Positions 1-7,182 of a stretch of 9,755 bases of DNA are shown piece after piece. The number at the start of each line of letters is the position of its first letter. Position 1 is the stretch's first letter. Below the pieces are notes generated by a model. That model was not told the DNA's origin. It worked only from the letters and a program-made list of their open reading frames with translations, and ran no database searches. The stretch spans positions 1 through 9,755 of the forward strand of contig JBGSIF010000001.1 of assembly GCA_041742635.1 (NCBI GenBank), given 5' to 3'. The DNA is from JTS-AC122 sp041742635. GTDB taxonomy: Bacteria; Planctomycetota; Phycisphaerae; Phycisphaerales; UBA1924. A program made the translations under genes and the position numbers.

Positions 1-912
1 GATCACCAGTTCGGCGCGATCTACCAGCGCGGCATCCACATGCTCGACGAGGACGATTCCATCGCGGTGCTCTCGCGCGAAGCACGCGAACTGGCGTCAC
101 CGATTATTGAAAAAGGCGGCGCGGATTCGCTTTCGTCCGCCGACGCCGCGATCGTCGCCCGCGTCAACGAAGCCGGTGATCGCGTGAATGCTTTCACCTA
201 CAAAGCGTTCAAGACACTTTTGAGCGAAGGCAAGACGCCGGGGCTTGTGGGTGGGGATCATTCAACTCCACTGGGTGCGATCAAGGCGTGCGCCGAACAC
301 GCCGCCTCGCTCGCCAAGACCGGGCTGGGCATCCTGCACATCGATGCCCATATGGATCTGCGCCACGAGTTCGAGGGCTTCCGCTGGTCGCACGCTTCGA
401 TCATGCGCAACGTCATCGAACATGTTCCCCAAGTCAAATCACTGGTGCAGATCGGGATCCGCGATTACGGCAAAGGCGAACTCGATTTCGCCCGCGCCCA
501 CCACGACCGGATCCATACCTTCTTCGACTTGGATTGGGCCAGAAAATTGGAAGAAGGCGAGACGCTCAGTAAACTCGTCAAGCACGCGCTCAATCTACTC
601 CCCGAACACGTCTACGTTTCGTTCGACATCGACGGGCTGGACCCCTCGCTCTGCCCGCACACCGGCACACCCGTGCCGGGCGGCCTTTCGTTCCATCAAG
701 CGTGCATCATCTTTGAGTGCCTCGTCAAATCCAGGCACAAGATCGTCGGGTTCGACCTCGTCGAGGTCTGCCCGGATCCGACCTGTACCAATGTGCCCGG
801 CGACGAAATGTACGACGCGCTCGCGGGATCGTGGGACGCGAATGTCGGCGCTCGGATCCTGTATAAACTCTGCGGCGTCGCCGCGGGCGGCGCGCCGGGC
901 GGGTTGAGGTAA
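1..912 (+). CDS. speB: Agmatinase (ureohydrolase family), 5' truncated by window
   Basis: A manganese-dependent ureohydrolase, most likely hydrolysing agmatine to putrescine and urea in the cytoplasm (polyamine synthesis). The frame is open from base 1 and the residues before the first Met (base 40) already look like family sequence (QFGAIYQRGIHML), so the true start lies outside the window. Counting from that Met, all metal ligands are visible: GGDHS (H74), DAHMD (D102, H104, D106) and SFDIDGLDP (D196, D198). The stretches GFRWSHASIMRNV, TGTPVPGG and GFDLVEVCPD (E242), and the ending WDANVGARILYKLC, are typical of the agmatinase subgroup I know from Bacteroidetes and planctomycetes. The exact substrate is inferred from family; arginase or another guanidino hydrolase remains possible. 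The gene ends 47 bases from the convergent next gene, with no clear terminator hairpin between. Confidence 0.88.
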   Translation, partial: DHQFGAIYQRGIHMLDEDDSIAVLSREARELASPIIEKGGADSLSSADAAIVARVNEAGDRVNAFTYKAFKTLLSEGKTPGLVGGDHSTPLGAIKACAEHAASLAKTGLGILHIDAHMDLRHEFEGFRWSHASIMRNVIEHVPQVKSLVQIGIRDYGKGELDFARAHHDRIHTFFDLDWARKLEEGETLSKLVKHALNLLPEHVYVSFDIDGLDPSLCPHTGTPVPGGLSFHQACIIFECLVKSRHKIVGFDLVEVCPDPTCTNVPGDEMYDALAGSWDANVGARILYKLCGVAAGGAPGGLR

Positions 913-959
913 CGTCGATCAACTCTCCGTAAAACTCGCCATGATTTGTGTGCGTTTCA

Positions 960-1727
960 TCACGCCGCGGTCGGCGAAATCCATCGCCCGACTCTCGCCA
1001 CCTGAGATTTCCAGCGCGGCAGCACACCTTCGTTGGCAGTCGTCGCCGAACTCGTTGCGGTTGAACCGATCGGTGCTGACACGGCCGGCTCATCGGCTGG
1101 CCAGTCACATTCGACGACGACGCCGAGCATCCCGAACAACGTGTGGATCTGACGCTCCGCCGCGGCGCGAGCCTCGGCGCGGTACCGCCCGTCCCATGCC
1201 TCGAACAGGGACGACGCTTGATGTTGAGCGCGGTCCATCAACTCTTTTTGCCGTTCCGCGGTCATGGGGATCAGGTCGAGCAGCCCGAGCACGCGGGCAC
1301 TCTGGATGTCGTACGGTGTCATATTCGTAAGGCGCAACTGCCCCTGAATCATCGGAAGCGAAACCCGAAACTTCCCGCCGCCCAGGTCGCGCACATCTTC
1401 TGGACGCACGCAGGCAAGGTCCAACCAGTACTGCTTGTCGAAGTGGAAAATCATGGCCAACTTCGCCTGATTAAAGATCAGCGGCGGGAGCCACGACCAC
1501 CCCGCCGACGCTGTGGCGATCTCCTTCGCGCTCACTTCCAGCGCGACGAGTTTTCCCACCGATCGCACGCGATCGGCGATCATCTGAAGTTCCACACGAT
1601 CATCTCGCCATTTTGCGCCCGTTGGCTGCCCGCGGCGCAGTCGGCGAAACGCATAGAACATCGCCCCGCCGCCAACCAGCACGCCGGCGAGGAGCAACAC
1701 AAGAGATGTTGGATCAAGAATCGGCAT
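960..1727 (-). CDS. Membrane-anchored DUF4230-like protein
   Basis: A 255-residue protein with one N-terminal membrane helix (about residues 5-26, LVLLLAGVLVGGGAMFYAF) followed by Arg-rich residues, which predicts a short outer segment and a cytoplasmic body. The body (about 45-205) fits the DUF4230 pattern: a segment with KLVALEVSAKEI, a hydrophobic AMIFHFDKQYWLDLACV strand, then KFRVSLPMI, and a long helical part ending LFGMLGVVVECDW. The family has no established function that I know. The start chosen is the ATG just before the membrane helix. The frame stays open upstream to 1877 with another ATG at 1766, but that would put a polar extension ahead of the anchor and neither start has a clear Shine-Dalgarno. 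The tail after residue 205 is Ser/Thr/Ala-rich and looks disordered. Confidence 0.7.
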   Translation of the reverse strand: MPILDPTSLVLLLAGVLVGGGAMFYAFRRLRRGQPTGAKWRDDRVELQMIADRVRSVGKLVALEVSAKEIATASAGWSWLPPLIFNQAKLAMIFHFDKQYWLDLACVRPEDVRDLGGGKFRVSLPMIQGQLRLTNMTPYDIQSARVLGLLDLIPMTAERQKELMDRAQHQASSLFEAWDGRYRAEARAAAERQIHTLFGMLGVVVECDWPADEPAVSAPIGSTATSSATTANEGVLPRWKSQVARVGRWISPTAA

Positions 1728-2079
1728 GGCACATGTTGATTCGGATTCGCCCGGGCAGAGTTTCATCCCCCCCACGCGAGATCCGATTCCCAGAACTTGG
1801 GAACTCCGGGCAAACTGGACCGCCACCTTCGTTTCGCCCTCAAACCGATCACCGAATCGTAACACAAACTTGTGCATGTTCGATTTGTTTGACCCATTCT
1901 GCGGATGCCGTGCGTATCATGCTCTGGATACCCGGCAACGCCGGAACACTCGCTTGCACGCCAACTCGTGACCATGGACATGCACTGGTATCGGGACACC
2001 ATTTACCGAATGACTGAGTCGATGCACACTGCTTGTCACGAACCCTTTGCACTGGGGCTGGGGGTCGAGAACATCGCTG
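1728..2079. promoter_or_regulatory. Divergent intergenic region between DUF4230 and DUF2325-like genes
   Basis: A 352-base gap that should carry promoters for both flanking genes. I see no convincing sigma-70 pair: TTGACC (1889-1894) and TATCAT (1915-1920) point toward the right-hand gene but are 20 bases apart, which is too wide. Short inverted repeats are present: TTCCCA/TGGGAA around a 5-base loop (1787-1803), CACAA/TTGTG around a 2-base centre (1863-1874), and CCGGC/GCCGG around a 3-base loop (1932-1944). The 1863-1874 element is the most operator-like, but it is short. A 38-codon reading frame (1974-2090) is discussed under findings. Confidence 0.35.
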
Positions 2080-3702
2080 ATGCCCGATAAAGCCGCCGTT
2101 ATTCTTGCCGAACTCACCACCAAATGGCTCGGCTTGCACCCCGAACATCGTGACACCATCCGCCTGCTGGGCGAACTGCTTGTCGAACTCGCCCGAACGG
2201 ACTCGGCTGCTGTGCCCACGGACTCGCAACCACCCTCTCAGCCCGTGCCCGCGGCATCACCTACACCTCAGAATATCTCCGTCCCGTACGTACTCGCACA
2301 CCCGATCCCGGCAGCCGTCGTCCCCGGCGCGACCATCCGCCCCGCCGAGATCCGCGGGCCGCGCGCCGTCGTCCCGCTCCGTATCGGCGACACCATCCGG
2401 CATGTGGAAGTACAAGGCGGCGGCGAAGCAGCACTCGGTGCCATGGCCTCCGCGGCGGACCGCCCGCCCAGTGTTTCCTACGACTCGATGTACGTCCCAC
2501 CTGAGTTGCCCGACCTGGAGGCGCTGGCGCTGCGTTGCGAACACGCCGCGCGTGCCGCTCGCTTCGCCGCCGAAACCGCTCCCGCGCTGCGTACACCGCT
2601 GTGGCGCGTGCAAGCCGACGAATACGTACAACGCGCCCTTTCGCTCGGCGCGCCCCGTGGGCCTTGGTCCTTCGACGCGGACGAGCATTTCGACCCGGTC
2701 AATCTCCAGCGGCTCGCCGCGTGTTTCGACAACCTCGCGCACGCTTCGCGTGTCGTGACCCTCTCTCGAAAAGAGGTTGAGGGGTCTCGGATTGTCGAGC
2801 CTCGTTCGCTGGAAGAACGGGAAGTCATCCGATTACTCGCCGAGTCGCAGTCTTCGCTCCGCATCGCCGGCGAACCCTTCGGGCAGACCCGTGACGAGGA
2901 CCAATACACCGCCTTCCGCTGGCTCCGGCTCGTCACCGAGCACGAACGCATCTATCTCGACCGCTTTATGCGGATGGACGATCCCGGCGACCCCGACCTC
3001 GCGGGCGACCTCGCCCGTCGGATCGCGGAACTCGAACAAACCCTCGCCAAACGCAAAGAATCTCGTACCGATCACAAATCCAAACGTACCAAGGCACGCT
3101 ACCACGCCAAACGCATCCTGTCCGACATCGCCACCGGCGACGAAGCCGATTGGAACTCGATGACCGCCGCAATCAAGCACATGCTCTCCCGCGGCGAGTC
3201 CGTCGCGTCGATGAACGCGCTGCTCAACGACGTGCGAGAATCCCCTAGGGATGGCGCACCGCTCGAACTCGTCGACGCTCTCAGCACAACCGAACCCGAA
3301 GAAGACGCTTCGTCGGCTTCGCGCGAATACGGACCGAACGTCCAACGAGTGCGGGATTGGTTGAGCGGTACTCGCGTCGTCATCATCGGCGGCGAACGCC
3401 GCAACGATGCCGCCGAGCGCATCACCGCCGCCTTCGACCTCGGCGAACTCGAATGGGTCTCGCTGGTCGAACACTCTTCGTCGGCCCCAATTCAACCTGA
3501 AGTTATCCGCGCCGACACCAAACTGGTGCTCGTGCTGATCAAACTCGCCGGGCACACACATGTAGACGACGCCCGGCGTTGGTCCCGCGAAGCCGGCAAG
3601 CCGTGCGTTCTCCTCCGGGCCGGGTACAACCCCGAACAAATCGCCGCGTCCGTCATTGATCAGGCAAGCGAGTCGATCCCTGAACACCGCGCGGTTTCCT
3701 GA
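2080..3702 (+). CDS. Hypothetical protein with C-terminal DUF2325-like domain
   Basis: A 540-residue soluble protein; I do not recognise it as a whole. From the ATG at 2080, a helical N-terminus (1-40) is followed by a Pro/Ala-rich, probably disordered stretch (45-95). A mainly helical middle follows (140-300; note DEDQYTAFRWLRLVTEHERIYLDRFMR around 273-298), then a charged coiled-coil-like segment (309-350) rich in Lys/Arg. The last 110 residues form a Rossmann-like unit opening VVIIGGERRNDAAERI (433-448), continuing with an Asp-led strand (RADTKLVLVLIKLAGHTH) and AGKPCVLLRAGYNPEQIA. This order (GG loop, AD-strand, H, K-P-x-V-L-R) matches DUF2325, a family of unknown role that may bind nucleotides. 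The basic coiled coil could bind nucleic acid (inference). The frame extends upstream to a TTG at 2047; ATG 2080 is preferred, though its Shine-Dalgarno is weak. Confidence 0.65.
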   Translation: MPDKAAVILAELTTKWLGLHPEHRDTIRLLGELLVELARTDSAAVPTDSQPPSQPVPAASPTPQNISVPYVLAHPIPAAVVPGATIRPAEIRGPRAVVPLRIGDTIRHVEVQGGGEAALGAMASAADRPPSVSYDSMYVPPELPDLEALALRCEHAARAARFAAETAPALRTPLWRVQADEYVQRALSLGAPRGPWSFDADEHFDPVNLQRLAACFDNLAHASRVVTLSRKEVEGSRIVEPRSLEEREVIRLLAESQSSLRIAGEPFGQTRDEDQYTAFRWLRLVTEHERIYLDRFMRMDDPGDPDLAGDLARRIAELEQTLAKRKESRTDHKSKRTKARYHAKRILSDIATGDEADWNSMTAAIKHMLSRGESVASMNALLNDVRESPRDGAPLELVDALSTTEPEEDASSASREYGPNVQRVRDWLSGTRVVIIGGERRNDAAERITAAFDLGELEWVSLVEHSSSAPIQPEVIRADTKLVLVLIKLAGHTHVDDARRWSREAGKPCVLLRAGYNPEQIAASVIDQASESIPEHRAVS

Positions 3703-3724
3703 GGCCCGGTATCCGACGGTTGTA

Positions 3725-5881
3725 TCAGAGTTTGACGCAGCGCAGAGCAAGGAACAGCGGTATCTCACGCCGGGCGCGGTTCTCCTCGTGCGCGCGCGGG
3801 CCGGAAGTACTCAACCGCATCCCCGGCCACTCCTCTAGTTCCACCACCGCGAACCCCGCCACGCCGAGCAATCGAATGTAAGTTTGCAGCGGGCGATGGA
3901 ACGTCCAGGTCACGACGCTCGGATCCGCGCCGGGGTGCATCTGGATGCGCTTGTGCCCATGCGAGAGGTACCCGTCGATGCGCCGGTACTGCCGCCCGGC
4001 CTTGGCATCCCATTCCCACGACGTCTGCCCGGCGGCCCGGAACGATGGGTGTGAAACCACGAACGTCAAACTACCGCGCGTTTTAAGAGCCGCGTGAACA
4101 CCAGCAAAAACCGGTTCGAGTGGATCGATGTTCGAGAGCGCCATCACGCACGCCGCCGCGTCGAAGCCTTGCAGCACCGGGTTCACCGCCCCGAGTTCCC
4201 TGGCATCCCCTACTACGTAGTTGCCCGATTCGCCGCGGCGCTTGGCTGCTTCAATCAACTGCGGCGAAAGATCCACTCCGACCACCTTCGCCCCCGCTTC
4301 CGCCAACCGTCGGCACAGTTGCCCCTGCCCGCACGCCACATCCAGCACCCGCATCCCCTCGCGCGGGTCGATCATCCGAATCGCCCCCGGCAGGATCACA
4401 TTCTCATAATGGTCGTTCCCCCGATCATCCAGCAAATCGTCATACCACGACGCGACTCGATCCCACGATGTGTCACGTGTCGGGTGGTCCTGCGACCCCG
4501 AATCGAACGAGCGAACATCTTGCGACGGCGCGACCCGATCGGGTGCACGCGGCGCGATCGCCGCTGGCGGTTCCATACCCACGAGCCTGTAGAACGCCGC
4601 GGGTGCCGGGCTGGCAAACCGTTGGCGAAGCCCGGTCCGCGGGTGCGAAAACCCAAGTTCCGCGGCGTGCAGCGCCAACCGGTTCAACCCGTCGGTCTTC
4701 GCACCGTAGCGGTAGTCACCGACCAGCGGATGACCGATCGATGCCATATGTGCTCGGATCTGGTGCTTGCGACCGGTTTCAAGCCGCAGATTCAGCAGCG
4801 TCGTCCCATCGATCTCGCGCATGTGCTGCCCCGCCGAGCGCGCCCCGACGACTCGGTAGTGCGTCACGGCGAGTTTGGCGGGTTCGTCACCAGCAGCACC
4901 CGGCACCAAATCCCTCGGCGGGCCTCGGTACTTCGATGGGTCCAGGCTGATCACTTTGCCCATAGGATCATCACGTAGGAACGATTGGCAGGTACCGGTA
5001 TGTCCCGCCGCCCCGATCACGCCTTCTCCGACCGCCACATACAGCCGGTGCGCTCGCTTCGAGCGGAACTCTTCTTTCAAGTTCTCAAAGGCGTGCGGCG
5101 TCTTCGCAAACACCAACAGCCCCGACGCCTCTTTGTCCAACCGATGGATCACCCACACGCGCTGACCATGGTCGGCCGTTCCCCCATCCTTCACTCGGCT
5201 GCGTTGCCTCCCGCGAACCCCACGCCCCGCAACGTGTTCCTTCAGCAGATCAAACAACGTCCCTGTATTGATGCGTGTCGGGTCAGCGGTGATCATCCCC
5301 GCAGGCTTATCCACTACGATCAGGTCCGCGTCCTCAAACACAAGCCGCACCCCACCGGGCAGGAACCGTTCTCGCTTCACACCCTCACTCGACGCGCCAG
5401 CGTCGCCGCGCGGCCGTTCGCTGGCGTACTCACGCGCTTCGCTCGTTCGCGTCTCTTCCCGCTCCTGCCTCCGAACACGCGCCTTGGCGAGTTGCGCCAG
5501 ATCCTGCATCTCCTGCGGTGAGTGATGCTCCTGATCCTCCAGCGACACCACCGGTTCGATCACCGGCACTGCCGACGCATCGCCACGATCCGTACCACTC
5601 GAACGCGGTACATGCGGATTGGTCGGCCCCGGCGGTGGCAGGTATACCACATCGCCCGGCCCGAGCCGCGTTTCTACATCCACCGCGGGGGTTTCGTTGA
5701 TCGTCACACCCCCGCGCATCACCAGCCGCCGCCGTTCCCGCTTCGTCAGGCTCGGCAGCCGCAACGCGATGACCTCATCGAGGGTTCGTGCCTCGGCGTG
5801 CAACGCCGTGCTCGATGCCGAGTTCGACGCTTCGCCTTGCGCGGCGTCCTGGGTGCGTTGGTTGGAATCATCGATCGACAT
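3725..5881 (-). CDS. S4 - RluA-type pseudouridine synthase - SAM methyltransferase fusion
   Basis: A 718-residue protein with three units in one uninterrupted frame. Residues 33-80 are an S4 RNA-binding domain (LTKRERRRLVMRGGVTING-like, then GPGDVVYLPP). Residues 111-170 are a charged, low-complexity linker. Residues 178-435 are an RluA-family pseudouridine synthase: VVDKPAGM (189-196), HRLDKEASGLLVFAKT (246-261, catalytic Asp249) and GRKHQIRAHMASIGHPLVGD (370-389). Residues 470-718 are a class I methyltransferase: motif I VLDVACGQGQ (512-521), VVGVDLSPQLIEAAK (533-547), VVGDARE (556-562), and a late FHRPLQTYIRLLGVAGF (661-677) typical of small stand-alone methyltransferases. The first two parts should convert specific uridines in rRNA or tRNA to pseudouridine; the target of the methyltransferase is unknown. 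Single RluA proteins are about 300-350 residues, so this is roughly double. An internal ATG at residue 436 (base 4576) could start a separate methyltransferase, but its Shine-Dalgarno is weak. No clear Shine-Dalgarno precedes 5881. Confidence 0.85.
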   Translation of the reverse strand: MSIDDSNQRTQDAAQGEASNSASSTALHAEARTLDEVIALRLPSLTKRERRRLVMRGGVTINETPAVDVETRLGPGDVVYLPPPGPTNPHVPRSSGTDRGDASAVPVIEPVVSLEDQEHHSPQEMQDLAQLAKARVRRQEREETRTSEAREYASERPRGDAGASSEGVKRERFLPGGVRLVFEDADLIVVDKPAGMITADPTRINTGTLFDLLKEHVAGRGVRGRQRSRVKDGGTADHGQRVWVIHRLDKEASGLLVFAKTPHAFENLKEEFRSKRAHRLYVAVGEGVIGAAGHTGTCQSFLRDDPMGKVISLDPSKYRGPPRDLVPGAAGDEPAKLAVTHYRVVGARSAGQHMREIDGTTLLNLRLETGRKHQIRAHMASIGHPLVGDYRYGAKTDGLNRLALHAAELGFSHPRTGLRQRFASPAPAAFYRLVGMEPPAAIAPRAPDRVAPSQDVRSFDSGSQDHPTRDTSWDRVASWYDDLLDDRGNDHYENVILPGAIRMIDPREGMRVLDVACGQGQLCRRLAEAGAKVVGVDLSPQLIEAAKRRGESGNYVVGDARELGAVNPVLQGFDAAACVMALSNIDPLEPVFAGVHAALKTRGSLTFVVSHPSFRAAGQTSWEWDAKAGRQYRRIDGYLSHGHKRIQMHPGADPSVVTWTFHRPLQTYIRLLGVAGFAVVELEEWPGMRLSTSGPRAHEENRARREIPLFLALRCVKL

Positions 5882-5908
5882 CGATTAAGCGTAGCCGACA
5901 GACAACAC

Positions 5909-5930
5909 GCGAAAGCACTCTCGCTTCCGC
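5909..5930 (-). other. Leader hairpin before the fusion gene
   Basis: Read on the minus strand, GCGGAAGC and GCTTTCGC pair over 8 positions around a 6-base loop. One pair is G-U on the minus-strand RNA but would be an A-C mismatch on the plus strand, so the minus strand is the one that folds cleanly. The stem sits one base from the 13-base inverted repeat that starts at 5932, and about 28 bases before the start codon of the S4/RluA/methyltransferase gene. Confidence 0.5.
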
Positions 5931-5931
5931 T

Positions 5932-6105
5932 GGGCGTGACCAGAAGTTGTCCCATCTGAGCCGAACCGCGCAAGCGGTCGGTCTTGGGGGGGAGATGAAG
6001 GTGCTCACGGGTTTGTGGGGTCGCGTCTGTCCACCCGCGTGCCTCACCCGCCGGCTCAGATCGCCGCCACGATCGTTCGCTGCGGAACACAATCTGGTCA
6101 CGCCC
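5932..6105 (-). repeat. Nested inverted repeats (13 bp and 10 bp), candidate structured RNA or leader
   Basis: An outer perfect 13-base inverted repeat (GGGCGTGACCAGA at 5932-5944 and its complement at 6093-6105) encloses a second perfect 10-base inverted repeat (ATCTGAGCCG at 5954-5963 and its complement at 6052-6061). Inside these are a tight hairpin, ACCGC/GCGGT with a 4-base loop (5965-5978), and an interrupted long hairpin (GGTG 6000-6003 with CACC 6045-6048; CACGGG with CCCGCGTG; GTGG 6015-6018 with CCAC 6031-6034). The 9-base strand between the outer and inner stems carries GTTGTC (5946-5951), which can also pair with GACAAC at 5901-5906, close to the downstream start codon. The element fills most of the gap between the pseudopilin gene and the fusion gene, both on the minus strand. 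It could be a leader RNA of the fusion gene, an independent small RNA on either strand, or a miniature repeat element. It matches no riboswitch consensus that I know. Confidence 0.55.
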
Positions 6106-6113
6106 CTTGCGCT

Positions 6114-6126
6114 CGCGGTAGCCGCG
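6114..6126. other. Short GC hairpin downstream of pseudopilin gene
   Basis: CGCGG and CCGCG pair around a 3-base loop, 13 to 25 bases after the pseudopilin stop codon (on the minus strand). There is no T tract after it, so it is at best a weak terminator or part of the larger structured gap. Confidence 0.3.
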
Positions 6127-6138
6127 CTGAGGCGTCAA

Positions 6139-7110
6139 TCAGTTCAACCGCGCGGTCTGTGCCGGGAACGTGGGCTCGAGCGTATACACGTTATCGCTCC
6201 GTGTGCCAGCGTCACCGTCCGCGCCAGACGAGTAGAAATACACGCGGCTTGCGATCGAAGCCCCTTCGTCCGCGTCGCCGACTTCGTTCCCGCTGATGGT
6301 TGCCGGGGGGGGGGGGTACGGGTTGAACGGCCTGAACGATCGCGAAAACAATGCGATTGCCACCGGTGCCTGCTCGGAGAACGGCCTGACTTGCAGCCCC
6401 GCTCGCATCCCGGCATCGAGCGTCCACTCCCCCGCGGCGTTCGGCGCAAAGTACCGCCCCGCGCCCCCCTGAAACTCAGGGTGGACAAGCCGAAGATCGA
6501 ACCCAAACGCATCCGTGGGCACGGCGATCCGCAGCCGCCGCCGCACCGGCATCCCAGTCGGCTCGTCTGTCGCTGGGTCCACGCGCCAGCCATAGGCCCA
6601 CACATCCCGCCGCTGCATGAACTTGGCGTCCAGCCGCTCGACCGCGCGCTTGACTTCCGGCGCTTCGCTCGCGGCGAGCAGGAACAACGCCGCCGTCGGC
6701 TGCGCCGGGTCCAGCTCTCGATAAAACATCGCGGGTCCCGGGCCGGAACCCGGTGACGGCGGCGGCACCCGATCTTGATACCGCCCATCAACCAGCGGGA
6801 AGATGTACACGTCATTGGAAAGCGCATCGGGAAGATTCGTATCCCCCGGCGAGCCCGTATTTGCCTGTGTCTGGTTCGTACGGACCCAGCCTGGTATCTG
6901 CCCGCCCTTGAACAGGGCGAACTCGGTCGCCATCGAATCAAACGCTTGCAGCGCGTTCTTGCTCGCTCCGTACTTGCCCCCGCTCGTGACGCGGCCCGCA
7001 AGCCCAATCACAAGTGCTACCAAAATCCCCATAATAAGCATGACAACCAGCACTTCGATGATCGTGAACGCACGACGCCCTCGGATGCCGGCTGTCGTCA
7101 CGTCAACCAT
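6139..7110 (-). CDS. Type II secretion-like pseudopilin (prepilin N-terminal cleavage motif)
   Basis: A 323-residue prepilin-like protein. A short basic leader (MVDVTTAGIRGRRA) precedes FTIIEVLVVMLIMGILVALVIGL, the class III cleavage/methylation motif with Glu at +5 and a hydrophobic helix; the residue before the cleavage site is Ala, where Gly is usual. A prepilin peptidase should cut there, and the mature protein would enter a pseudopilus or type IV pilus-like fibre. The rest is a secreted globular domain that ends in VYFYSSGADGDAGTRSDNVYTLEP, which resembles the YSxGxDG calcium-loop region of GspG/GspH-like pseudopilins. Start: ATG 7110 has GGAG 9 bases upstream (7120-7123) and gives a normal leader. 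ATG 7182, in frame, also has GGAG 8 bases upstream (7191-7194) but gives an unusually long leader of about 38 residues. The coding strand contains a run of 12 C (6305-6316) encoding Pro-Pro-Pro-Pro. Which pilin class it belongs to is not clear. Confidence 0.8.
   Translation of the reverse strand: MVDVTTAGIRGRRAFTIIEVLVVMLIMGILVALVIGLAGRVTSGGKYGASKNALQAFDSMATEFALFKGGQIPGWVRTNQTQANTGSPGDTNLPDALSNDVYIFPLVDGRYQDRVPPPSPGSGPGPAMFYRELDPAQPTAALFLLAASEAPEVKRAVERLDAKFMQRRDVWAYGWRVDPATDEPTGMPVRRRLRIAVPTDAFGFDLRLVHPEFQGGAGRYFAPNAAGEWTLDAGMRAGLQVRPFSEQAPVAIALFSRSFRPFNPYPPPPATISGNEVGDADEGASIASRVYFYSSGADGDAGTRSDNVYTLEPTFPAQTARLN
6305..6316 (-). repeat. Poly-C(12) tract inside pseudopilin gene
   Basis: Twelve consecutive G on the plus strand (C in the coding strand). 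In the present length the frame continues to a family-like C-terminus. A change of one base would replace about the last 50 residues and move the stop to 6144 or 6212. It is a classic slippage-prone sequence, and also a place where sequencing errors are common. Confidence 0.9.
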
Positions 7111-7182
7111 CCGTACACACTCCGATACGCAACCCGAGCGCGAGGTTGGCTGAGTCGATAGTCCGTGCAAGGTGCTGTTCAT

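Noticed and set aside
960..1877. Longer DUF4230 protein starting at 1877
   Set aside because: It would place 50 polar residues before the membrane anchor and reach into the likely promoter area; the ATG at 1727 is directly before the helix.
1889..1920. TTGACC/TATCAT promoter for the DUF2325 gene
   Set aside because: The spacer is 20 bases, outside the usual 16-18.
3703..3724. Bidirectional terminator between the convergent genes
   Set aside because: The 22-base gap holds no stable hairpin or T tract.
4094..4978. Long plus-strand frames opposite the RluA/methyltransferase gene
   Set aside because: They are Arg/Pro/His-rich antisense shadows typical of GC-rich DNA, while the minus strand carries clear enzyme motifs.
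5932..6105. 6S RNA on the plus strand
   Set aside because: Rod-like nesting and a short likeness to the E. coli central region (GTCCC...CTGAGCCGA) drew attention, but the inner part branches into separate hairpins and the likeness is too short to call.
5932..6105. Insertion sequence or MITE with 13-base terminal repeats
   Set aside because: No target-site duplication can be seen at the ends and no transposase is near; the nested inner stem suits a folded RNA better. It is kept only as an alternative.
5746..6138. 130-codon minus-strand frame starting right after the pseudopilin stop
   Set aside because: It begins with TTG, runs through the nested inverted repeats, overlaps the fusion gene start out of frame, is Arg-rich, and resembles no protein I know.
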